64,000 nt of DNA from Pseudomonadota bacterium (GTDB lineage: Bacteria; Pseudomonadota; Alphaproteobacteria; Caulobacterales; Caulobacteraceae): the NCBI GenBank assembly GCA_023386645.1, contig JAEWJI010000037.1:1-64000 (forward strand), written 5' to 3'. The notes beneath the pieces were generated by a model. That model did not search any database, was not told the DNA's origin, and saw only the letters and a list, made by a program, of their open reading frames with translations. Both the position numbers and the translations under genes were made by a program. Below are positions 48,020 to 54,937 of the stretch, one piece after another; position 1 is the first letter of the stretch; every line of letters starts with the position of its first letter.

Positions 48020-48131
48020 TCTGGCGCCCGCGTCCGGGCCTCGCGTGTCGTCGTGCAAAGGCCGGGCCGCTCTCGCCTCGAAGGCGACTAATCGCAGGGA
48101 ATACGTCGGTCCAGTGGCGGAGCGGGTCCGC

Positions 48132-48887
48132 TCAGTCCAGGCCGGCCGGAGCCGCCTGCTTCTGGCGAGGCCCCAGAATGCCCCGCCCGGTCCGGCGACG
48201 GATGATCAGATTGGCGAAATAAATGCCCACGGGAATCAGCCAGTAGGCGAAGCCCGGCGCCCACGGGGCGAGGCGCAGCGGAATCGCCCATGCCAGGGTG
48301 ACCGACAGCAGGCCGGCCAGGGTGATGACGCCCCAGATCGCGCGGCTCTCGCGCACCTCGTCGCAGTCCTCCGGGGCCACCCCCGCCACCGGCCCGCGCT
48401 TCAGGGCGTGGCCGAAGAGCAGGAAATAGAGCCAGCACAGGAAGGCGAAACCTACGCCATATACGGTATAGGCGCCGCGCAACTGCTCCCAAGACCGGAT
48501 CAGCTCACCCCCTGGCAGCCGTCCACCCGAGAAATAGGCCATCCCCGCCTCGGTCAGCAGACGCAAGGGAAAGACGTAGATCAGGATGGTGAACACGATC
48601 ACGAGGCTGAGGGTCGCCGACCAGCTATCGCGGATGGTCGAAAGCCGGCCATAGCTCCGGTGCCCCAGCCAGAACATCACCACTAGTCCGAATCCCGCGG
48701 CGAAGGCCGGGATGCGTCCCAGCGCCCGTGTGAGATCGGCGAAGGTGTTAAGCGGCTCGGCCCCGGCTATGATCAGCAGCGTCACGGCGAAGGCGAATGA
48801 AGCGTCGACAAAGGCGTCCAGCCTCTGGGTCTCGATTGGCCGGATCGTCGCTGTCGCCGCTGCGGCGTTTCCTTCGTCCATCCCCAC
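48132..48887 (-). CDS. TMEM175-like (DUF1211) membrane protein
   Basis: The 251-residue protein has six hydrophobic helices. The start of helix 1, RLDAFVDASFAFAVTLLII, corresponds to the R-x-x-x-F-S-D signature of TMEM175 potassium channels, here with Val instead of Ser. The second-half copy of the motif is not obvious. Bacterial TMEM175 proteins are K+-permeable. Function as a channel is an inference from the family. The start may be GTG/ATG 48887 or the internal ATG at 48881. Confidence 0.8.
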   Translation of the reverse strand: MGMDEGNAAAATATIRPIETQRLDAFVDASFAFAVTLLIIAGAEPLNTFADLTRALGRIPAFAAGFGLVVMFWLGHRSYGRLSTIRDSWSATLSLVIVFTILIYVFPLRLLTEAGMAYFSGGRLPGGELIRSWEQLRGAYTVYGVGFAFLCWLYFLLFGHALKRGPVAGVAPEDCDEVRESRAIWGVITLAGLLSVTLAWAIPLRLAPWAPGFAYWLIPVGIYFANLIIRRRTGRGILGPRQKQAAPAGLD

Positions 48888-48935
48888 CTCCCGCGTCCGA
48901 AGGTGCGCGAGAACACCGGTCCCCGCAACGGCGAT

Positions 48936-49391
48936 CTACAGCTTCTCGCGCGCGGCCTTCAGCTTGGCGACGAGCTCGCGCCGGGTCTTGTCCTGAGCCG
49001 CGTCGAGCTGTTCGCCTTCCTTTTGGAGCGCCTCCAGCCGCCTGTTCAGGGCTTCACGGGCCTCGGCCTGTTCCGCGTCGAGTGTTTCCAGCCGCGCTTC
49101 GAGGGCCGCGACCCGCTTGCGGTCGGCGGCGCTCGGCCCCTTTGGCTTGCGCCTGTTGGACACGGGGGCCGCCTTGCCGACGTCGACGGAGAGGCCCCGC
49201 TCGATCAGTTCGCCCGGACGCGCCAGGGCGGCGTCGTGATCCGGCCCCTGGTCGACCTCCCGCGCCGATCCGTCCTTGAACAGGTCGCGCTCGAAGCCCC
49301 ACGCCTGGAGGGCGGCCTTTCGCGACGGGGCCGCGACGGTGAAGGCGTGAAAGCCGTCGGACCAGCAGAAGACCTTGAGCTTGCGCGCCAT
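48936..49391 (-). CDS. Coiled-coil protein of unknown function
   Basis: A conserved-looking N-terminal domain (about 1-50: ARKLKVFCWSDGFHAFTVAAPSRKAALQAWG) is followed by a linker and a long charged coiled coil (about 88-150, heptads of Leu/Ala with Glu/Arg/Lys). Homologues are often labelled TolA-like only because of the coiled coil. There is no signal peptide or membrane segment. I do not assign a function. It lies on the same strand as, and 48 bases before, the TMEM175-like gene. Confidence 0.78.
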   Translation of the reverse strand: MARKLKVFCWSDGFHAFTVAAPSRKAALQAWGFERDLFKDGSAREVDQGPDHDAALARPGELIERGLSVDVGKAAPVSNRRKPKGPSAADRKRVAALEARLETLDAEQAEAREALNRRLEALQKEGEQLDAAQDKTRRELVAKLKAAREKL

Positions 49392-49413
49392 CGCCGTTCC
49401 TTCCGCACCGCCG

Positions 49414-49443
49414 TTGCCACGGGGAAACCCCCAAGGCTAACGT
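49414..49443 (+). promoter_or_regulatory. Candidate promoter of the lipoprotein gene at 49468
   Basis: TTGCCA (49414-49419), 16 bases, GCTAACGT (49436-49443). It resembles the TTGCCA...GTTAGCGT arrangement before the quinone oxidoreductase gene. Confidence 0.35.
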
Positions 49444-49467
49444 CCGGCTCCGTCGCGGAGTGCTCGA

Positions 49468-49995
49468 ATGAAGTCCTGGATCGCCGCCTTCCTGCCCGCC
49501 GTCGTCGCCCTGGCGCTGGTCGGCGGGTGTTCACGCGAGGACCGGTCCGGTGCGGACGAAGGGGCCCGGCCCCTGGTCACTCCCGATGAGGTCCGGAGCC
49601 TTCTGAATACGCGCGGCGCGGAGGGTGCGATCGCCGAACTGAGCGGCGGTGAAGGTCCGAACCGCTATCAGGCGGTGCTAGCTGGCATGGCGGATGGAGA
49701 GGCAGGTTGGCTGGAGCTCGCGCCGCTCTTGCGGCCGGGCGCGGAAGGCGAGGCCGGCGACGGTCTGATGGCCGCCCTCTCGCGGGGCCTGATCCGCAAT
49801 CCCGCCGGTGTGCTGGCTCTGGCTTCGGATGCCCTGCCGCTGGTCGAGATCTGCGGCGAAAGCCGGATCGGGCCGGCCGAGGCCGACGTGGCGGCCTTCA
49901 AACGCGAGGCGACGGCGGCGGTCCGGGCGCTGGACGCGCCCGCGCTGAAGACCGCGCGAGCCACCTGTCTCGAAGGGCTTGAGGCGATCCCCTAG
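49468..49995 (+). CDS. Hypothetical lipoprotein
   Basis: The 175-residue product starts MKSWIAAFLPAVVALALVGGC, a lipoprotein signal with the lipobox Cys at 21. The rest is mostly helical, with two more Cys (EICGES and RATCLEG). The family is not recognised. The next gene on the same strand starts 49 bases downstream. A GGAGTG site lies before the ATG. Confidence 0.73.
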   Translation: MKSWIAAFLPAVVALALVGGCSREDRSGADEGARPLVTPDEVRSLLNTRGAEGAIAELSGGEGPNRYQAVLAGMADGEAGWLELAPLLRPGAEGEAGDGLMAALSRGLIRNPAGVLALASDALPLVEICGESRIGPAEADVAAFKREATAAVRALDAPALKTARATCLEGLEAIP

Positions 49996-50044
49996 GAACC
50001 TTGGCCGGACCAACCGGTTGAGGCGAAACAACAGGAGTTTGCCA

Positions 50045-50743
50045 ATGACCGTCCCTGCCAGCGATCGGCCTATTCAGGATCCTCACGTGCACGCGCACGC
50101 GAATGTCGGGACGCCGTGGCATCCGCTGCACGCCCTCGTCTCCTGGCCCGCTGTCATCGCCGGCGCGATCGTGGCCGTGGCGGCGGGGGCGATGTTGAAC
50201 CTGCTTGGCGTCGCCCTCGGCGCTGGCGCGTTCAACCCCTACGACCTCGATGGCGGAGACGCCGAAGGCTTCGCCGCCGCAGCCGGCATGTGGGCCACGC
50301 TCGCCAACGCCATCGCCCTGTTCGTCGGCGGGGCGGTCGCCAGTCGCGCCGCGAAATACGCCGATCATCACAAGGGCGCGCTTCACGGTCTGTGCGTCTG
50401 GGCCGTCGCCTTCCTGATCGCCATCCTGATCACCACGGCTTCGGCCGCCGCGAGCACAGCCACGGTGGCGGGCGGAGAAGCGGCTCGGGCCTCGTCCGAG
50501 GACACGATCCTCAGCGATGCGCTCGCCCCCGAGCGTCGCCTGGCCGATGGCCAACTGGTCGTTCCTCCGGAGGCCAGGGTGGAAGCCGAGCGGGCGGCCG
50601 ACAACACCTCGACTCTGGCTCTCTGGGGCTTCCTGACCATGCTGATCGGTGGGATCGCGGCCGTGGTCGGAGGGCTGTATGGCACCCGGAACCATCGCTG
50701 GATGGCCAAGGCCGGCATGGTGGACGACCGCGTCCAGCCCTGA
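50045..50743 (+). CDS. Four-helix membrane protein, YrzE/TIGR04086-like in layout
   Basis: The 232-residue protein begins with a His-rich polar segment (HVHAHANVGTPWHPLHALVSW) and then has Gly/Ala-rich helices (about 33-60, 79-100 and 113-136). A periplasmic or cytoplasmic loop and a last helix (about 191-213) ending in GLYGTRNHR follow. I do not recognise a characterised family. AGGAG precedes ATG 50045; a longer frame upstream is rejected. A good terminator follows. Confidence 0.75.
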   Translation: MTVPASDRPIQDPHVHAHANVGTPWHPLHALVSWPAVIAGAIVAVAAGAMLNLLGVALGAGAFNPYDLDGGDAEGFAAAAGMWATLANAIALFVGGAVASRAAKYADHHKGALHGLCVWAVAFLIAILITTASAAASTATVAGGEAARASSEDTILSDALAPERRLADGQLVVPPEARVEAERAADNTSTLALWGFLTMLIGGIAAVVGGLYGTRNHRWMAKAGMVDDRVQP

Positions 50744-50764
50744 GCCGAATGACGCGCGCCGTGA

Positions 50765-50790
50765 CAGGCCGTCCCGGGGGCGGCCTGTTT
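50765..50790 (+). terminator. Rho-independent terminator
   Basis: CAGGCCG (50765-50771) and CGGCCTG (50781-50787) form a perfect stem with a nine-base loop, followed by TTT. It lies between convergent genes, 22 bases after the stop of the plus-strand gene. Confidence 0.75.
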
Positions 50791-50808
50791 CGCGTCGGCG
50801 CGCCTCGG

Positions 50809-51405
50809 TTAGGCGGCTTGGCGTCGACGTTGCAGGTGAATCACCGCCCCGCCGGCCAAGCCCGTGGCGAACAGGATCATCGCCCATTCCGTCAGGGTTG
50901 GAATGATCGGTACATCGAAGGCGACGCTGAAGTAGCTGTCGTCTCCTATTCCCCAAATGCCATCAACCCAGAACTGGCCGTCAGCGTAGTAGTCGGTTCC
51001 CGAATTCACCACCTCCGGCGAACCCGAGATGATGTTGCGGTGGATCAGGTAGGTTTCGCCAGGGCTAACCGGCACACCCCCCGGGATCCCGATGGCCACG
51101 ATCTGGTAGGTCGGCGCCGTCGCGCTGACGGATAGCACGGGCGATACATGCACGAAGGTGTTGGTGCCGGCGTCGCTCTCCCGCTGCAGCCCCAAGGTGA
51201 AGGTTCCAGAGCCCGTTAATCCCAGTTCGATACGGTCGATCCGGGTCACGCCCGCCGGTACGGTGAATATCTGACCGGCATAGGCTTCCGAGGCGGAGAA
51301 CGGCGCGACGCCTGGACCCTTGTCGCCGATCGTGGTCTGAGCCGCGGCAGAGCCGCATACTGCCAGCGCGGCGGCGCACGCCAGGGTGGCGATGATGGCT
51401 TTCAT
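50809..51405 (-). CDS. Exported protein with C-terminal IPTL-CTERM sorting signal
   Basis: A signal peptide ends near residue 23 (AVCGSAAAQ). The mature part is a beta-rich domain (about 30-160). The C-terminus IPTLTEWAMILFATGLAGG, then a short helix and a basic tail (LQRRRQAA), is the IPTL-CTERM type of sorting tail, related to PEP-CTERM. Such tails are thought to hold the protein in the inner membrane until a dedicated sorting enzyme processes it. No such enzyme gene is in this window. GAGGGGGG precedes ATG 51405. The 198-residue length is typical for these proteins. Confidence 0.87.
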   Translation of the reverse strand: MKAIIATLACAAALAVCGSAAAQTTIGDKGPGVAPFSASEAYAGQIFTVPAGVTRIDRIELGLTGSGTFTLGLQRESDAGTNTFVHVSPVLSVSATAPTYQIVAIGIPGGVPVSPGETYLIHRNIISGSPEVVNSGTDYYADGQFWVDGIWGIGDDSYFSVAFDVPIIPTLTEWAMILFATGLAGGAVIHLQRRRQAA

Positions 51406-51426
51406 GGATGCCCCCCTCGTAATCAG

Positions 51427-51450
51427 GCTTTCCGTTATGTGGCGGAAAGC
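51427..51450 (-). other. Hairpin upstream of the IPTL-CTERM gene
   Basis: GCTTTCCG (51427-51434) and CGGAAAGC (51443-51450) form a perfect 8-bp stem with the loop TTATGTGG, 22 bases before the start codon. It could be an operator or a 5'-leader structure, or the terminator of the upstream tRNA gene. Confidence 0.5.
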
Positions 51451-51509
51451 GCTGGGCCAAGTCAAACCGTCAGGTTCACGCCCGGGCCGTCTGATTCCGA
51501 GGTCTCGAC

Positions 51510-51584
51510 TGGAGCGGGCGAGGCGATTCGAACGCCCGACCCTCACCTTGGCAAGGTGATGCTCTACCCCTGAGCTACGCCCGC
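51510..51584 (-). tRNA. tRNA-Gly (anticodon GCC)
   Basis: On the minus strand the acceptor stem GCGGGCG pairs with CGCCCGC. The D-arm TAGCTCAGGGGTAGAGCA, the anticodon stem-loop TCACC-TTGCCAA-GGTGA (anticodon GCC) and the T-arm with GTTCGAATC all fold as expected. The 3' CCA is encoded. The 75-base length includes CCA. It reads glycine codons GGC and GGU, which are common at this GC content. Confidence 0.97.
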
Positions 51585-51625
51585 GCTCCGTGACCGGCCA
51601 AGCAGCCAATCCGTCGAGAGGCGGG

Positions 51626-51654
51626 CGTATAGCGGCCGGGATTTGACCCCGCAA
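51626..51654 (-). promoter_or_regulatory. Candidate promoter of tRNA-Gly
   Basis: On the minus strand TTGCGG (51654-51649), 15 bases, GCTATACG (51633-51626), close to the Caulobacter housekeeping consensus and about 42 bases before the mature 5' end of the tRNA. Confidence 0.6.
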
Positions 51655-51677
51655 GCCCTTTTCCGAGCCCCGTGACG

Positions 51678-51693
51678 GGTAACGACGCCTTAA
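51678..51693. promoter_or_regulatory. Candidate CtrA-binding site
   Basis: GGTAA, seven bases, TTAA; on the minus strand TTAA-N7-TTACC, one mismatch from the CtrA consensus TTAA-N7-TTAAC. It lies 13 bases before the start of the Tat-signal protein gene, where CtrA often binds near minus 35 or minus 10. Confidence 0.4.
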
Positions 51694-51706
51694 AGGCCGG
51701 CGGGCC

Positions 51707-52105
51707 ATGCTGGACCGCATGGATCGTCGCGCTCTCCTAGGCCTGGCCACGGCCGCGGTCGCCACCCCGGCCCTGGCCGGGGGCGGGGGTGGCGGCGCCA
51801 AGTCGGGCTATCTGCCGGTCCCCACGGTCACGGCGACCCTTGTCCGCATGCACGGCGACCGAGGCGTCCTCACGGTCGAGACAGGGATCGATACGTCCGA
51901 TGCCATGCTCTACGCGCTCGCCCAGCAAGCTCTGCCCCGTCTACGGGCCGCCTACGCTGAGATCGCCCAGCGAGCGGCCGCCGGCCTGCGCCCGGGCTTG
52001 GCGCCTGACGTCGATCGTCTGGCGAGCGAGCTCCAGACGGCCACGGATGCAGCTTTGGGCCGGCGCGGGGGCCGGCTTCTGCTGGGAACTGTAATGGCCA
52101 TCTAG
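51707..52105 (+). CDS. Tat-signal small periplasmic protein, family without known function
   Basis: The N-terminus MDRRALLGLATAAVATPALA (from the internal Met at 51719) has a twin-arginine motif and a cleavage site. The mature part (about 100 residues) contains the segments RMHGDRGVLTVETGIDTSD and LPRLRAAYAEIAQRAAAGL and ends in GGRLLLGTVMAI. Similar small Tat-signal proteins occur in Caulobacterales; the overall pattern is faintly reminiscent of FliL-type periplasmic domains, but I do not assign it. The start is ATG 51707 or 51719. Confidence 0.75.
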   Translation: MLDRMDRRALLGLATAAVATPALAGGGGGGAKSGYLPVPTVTATLVRMHGDRGVLTVETGIDTSDAMLYALAQQALPRLRAAYAEIAQRAAAGLRPGLAPDVDRLASELQTATDAALGRRGGRLLLGTVMAI

Positions 52106-52118
52106 GAGCAACCTCTCG

Positions 52119-52124
52119 TTAACC
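52119..52124 (+). promoter_or_regulatory. CtrA half-site before the DUF1134 gene
   Basis: TTAACC, 64 bases upstream of the ATG at 52189. It is a single half-site, so it could occur by chance; it is noted because Brucella eipA is reported to be under CtrA control. Confidence 0.25.
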
Positions 52125-52188
52125 TCGGGGCCTCACCTCTGCCCCAAAGGCGTGGCGACATCCGGGACGACGCGCCGGGAGACAAAGC

Positions 52189-52791
52189 ATGCATCGCCGC
52201 CATCTGATCCTGTCCGGTCTCGCTGCCGCGACGCCGCTCGCCGCCTGCGCCACCCGCCCGGCCGCCGACCCCAACTATCCGGTGCGATCTGACCAGACCG
52301 CGCCGGCCTATACCGCTGACGAATTGATTGCGGCCGGCTCGCGCGAGCTGGGCATCGCGGCCGAGGCCATGGGCGGCGCCATCGAGCGCATCTTCGCCGA
52401 TCAGGGCGACCGCCCGACCGCCTATATCGCGGGCGAGGAGGGCGCGGGCGCCGCCGGCGTCGGCCTGCGCTACGGACGCGGCGCGCTTCACATGAAGGAT
52501 CTGTCAGCCTCGCAGGAGGTGTTCTGGCAGGGCGTTTCGATCGGCTGGGATGTGGGCGGAAACGCCAGTCGCGTCTTCACCCTGGTCTATGGCCTCTATC
52601 ACCCCGACATGATCTATCGCCGCTACCCCGGCGTGGAGGGATCGGCCTATCTGGTCGCCGGTCTGGGAGTGAACTACCAGCGCGCCGATGGCATCGTCCT
52701 GGCGCCGGTGCGCACCGGCGTGGGCCTGCGCCTGGGCGCAAACGTCGGCACCATGGCGTACAGCCGTCAGCGGAATATTCTGCCTTTCTGA
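52189..52791 (+). CDS. EipA-family (DUF1134) envelope protein, predicted lipoprotein
   Basis: The DUF1134 domain is clear from YTADELIAAGSRELGIAAEAMGGAIERIF, AGEEGAGAAGVGLRYGRGALHMK and QGVSIGWDVGGNASRVFTLVYGL. The C-terminal GVNYQRADGIVLAPVRTGVGLRLGANVG completes it. The N-terminus ends in TPLAACATRP, a lipobox with Cys near 21, so this copy may be lipid-anchored. Brucella EipA is a periplasmic protein needed for envelope integrity. The 200-residue length is normal for the family. Confidence 0.88.
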   Translation: MHRRHLILSGLAAATPLAACATRPAADPNYPVRSDQTAPAYTADELIAAGSRELGIAAEAMGGAIERIFADQGDRPTAYIAGEEGAGAAGVGLRYGRGALHMKDLSASQEVFWQGVSIGWDVGGNASRVFTLVYGLYHPDMIYRRYPGVEGSAYLVAGLGVNYQRADGIVLAPVRTGVGLRLGANVGTMAYSRQRNILPF

Positions 52792-52842
52792 CCGCGTGTT
52801 CGGGTTAGCGCGGCCTGCTTCCGAGGTCCGGCGACCCTAAGC

Positions 52843-52870
52843 TTGACAGTGGCTCGCCGTCGGCAATGTT
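52843..52870 (+). promoter_or_regulatory. Candidate promoter of the sugar transferase unit
   Basis: A perfect TTGACA (52843-52848) is followed after 16 bases by AATGTT (52865-52870). The minus-10 match is weak and lacks the GCTA core, so another sigma factor or an activator may be involved. Confidence 0.3.
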
Positions 52871-52907
52871 CGCTGTTATGTCCTTAGGATAGCGGAGCGG
52901 GGACGCG

Positions 52908-53029
52908 ATGGCAGGCAGCGACGCCAGGTCCACCAACTCGGTGACTGCGCTCCGCCCTGCGGCTGAGGCATCCCTGCGGACGCCGGGCTTCCGGTTGCTG
53001 GCCCCCGAGCGCGCGGACGGGCCTTCCTA

Positions 53030-53030
<1 letters not shown>
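52908..53030 (+). CDS. Small 40-residue upstream ORF coupled to the sugar transferase gene
   Basis: An ATG with the site GGAGCGGGGAC upstream opens a frame of 40 codons (MAGSDARSTNSVTALRPAAE at its start). Its TAA overlaps the ATG of the next gene (TAATG). The peptide is polar and has no recognisable domain. The overlap is the usual sign of translational coupling, so it may be a leader peptide or a short real gene. Confidence 0.42.
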
Positions 53031-53647
<617 letters not shown>

Positions 53648-53746
53648 CGCGAGGGATCGGTTCGTTCCGTCTGGTCGTTCCGCAGAGGAAGGTTTATGAG
53701 CCGCCAGCCCCGGCAAGAGGGCGAACATTTCAGGGATTGGAAGATC

Positions 53747-54862
53747 ATGCGCGTCGGCGTGCCCAAGGAAATCAAGAAGAACGAGCACCGCATCGGCCTG
53801 ACGCCGACCGCCGTCCGGGAATATGTCGCCCACGGCCACCAGGTCTCGATCCAGGAGGGCGCGGGCCTGGGCGCCGGCTTCACCGACGCCGACTACAAGA
53901 AGGCCGGGGCCAGGATCGTCTCCACCGCCCAGCAGATCTTCGCCGACAACGACATGATCGTGAAGGTCAAGGAGCCCCAGAAGGTCGAGTGGGAGATGCT
54001 CCGCCCCGACCAGATCCTGTTCACCTACCTGCACCTAGCGCCCGACCCGGACCAGACCCACGGCCTGATCGCCTCGGGCTGCGCCGCCATCGCCTATGAG
54101 ACCGTGACCAATGCCCAGGGCGGCCTGCCGCTGCTGGCGCCGATGTCCGAGGTCGCGGGCCGGATCGCCGTCTTCTCGGCGGCCGAGACGTTGCTGAAGC
54201 ACAACGGCGGCATGGGCCTGCTGTTCTGCGGCGTGCCGGGCGTGGCGCCGGCGCGGGTGCTGGTTCTGGGCGGCGGGGTCGTGGGGCTGAACGCCGCGCG
54301 CATGGCGATGGGTCTGGGCGCCGAGGTGGTGGTGCTGGAACGGTCGATCCCGCGCATGGCCTATATCGACGAGGTCACCAACGGCCGGGTCATCACCCGC
54401 TATTCCTCGATCGGGGCGATCGAGGAGGAGATGGTCAAGGCCGACGTGATCATCGGGGCTGTCCTGGTCCCGGGGGCCGAGGCGCCCAAGCTGATCAAGC
54501 GCGAGCACCTGAAGCAGATGAAGCCGGGCAGCGTGCTGGTCGATGTCGCCATCGACCAAGGCGGATGCTTCGAGACATCCAAGCCCACGACCCACGAGGA
54601 CCCGACCTATGTGATCGACAACGTGGTCCACTACTGCGTGGCCAACATGCCCGGCGCCGCGCCGCGCACCTCGTCGGAGGCGCTGAACAACGCCACCCTG
54701 CCGTTCGGCCTGGCGCTGGCGGACCATGGGCTGGACGCCTTGAAGACGAACCCGCATCTGGCTCGCGGCCTCAACGTGCTGGGCGGCAAGATCACCTATC
54801 CTGCCGTCGCCGAGGCCCTGGGCCTGGAATGGACCGACCCCTACGGCGTCTGGGCCGCCTGA
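53747..54862 (+). CDS. ald: Alanine dehydrogenase
   Basis: The start MRVGVPKEIKKNEHRIGLTP and the signature GAGLGAGFTDADYKKAGA are those of Ald. The NAD domain has VLVLGGGVVGLNAARMAMGLGAEVVVLE, and the active-site His lies in FTYLHLAPD. The C-terminus is VLGGKITYPAVAEALGL. At 371 residues from ATG 53747 the length is exactly that of the family. It interconverts alanine and pyruvate with NAD. It is monocistronic here, 99 bases after the sugar transferase gene. Confidence 0.95.
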   Translation: MRVGVPKEIKKNEHRIGLTPTAVREYVAHGHQVSIQEGAGLGAGFTDADYKKAGARIVSTAQQIFADNDMIVKVKEPQKVEWEMLRPDQILFTYLHLAPDPDQTHGLIASGCAAIAYETVTNAQGGLPLLAPMSEVAGRIAVFSAAETLLKHNGGMGLLFCGVPGVAPARVLVLGGGVVGLNAARMAMGLGAEVVVLERSIPRMAYIDEVTNGRVITRYSSIGAIEEEMVKADVIIGAVLVPGAEAPKLIKREHLKQMKPGSVLVDVAIDQGGCFETSKPTTHEDPTYVIDNVVHYCVANMPGAAPRTSSEALNNATLPFGLALADHGLDALKTNPHLARGLNVLGGKITYPAVAEALGLEWTDPYGVWAA

Positions 54863-54879
54863 CCCGCGAGACGAAAACC

Positions 54880-54912
54880 GGGCGTTCACGCAATTTTTGC
54901 GGGTGAGCGCCC
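54880..54912 (+). terminator. Hairpin after ald
   Basis: GGGCGTTCAC...GCA (54880-54892) pairs with TGC...GGTGAGCGCCC (54898-54912) with one wobble and a small bulge; the loop is a T-run. It lies between ald and the hybrid kinase and may be a terminator for ald or a leader structure for the kinase gene. Confidence 0.45.
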
Positions 54913-54937
54913 AGGGTCCCCCGTTCAAGGGGGCTCC

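Noticed and set aside
51510..51584. The tRNA-Gly gene as an integration site for an island
   Set aside because: No duplicated tRNA 3' end, integrase or change in composition is seen on either side.
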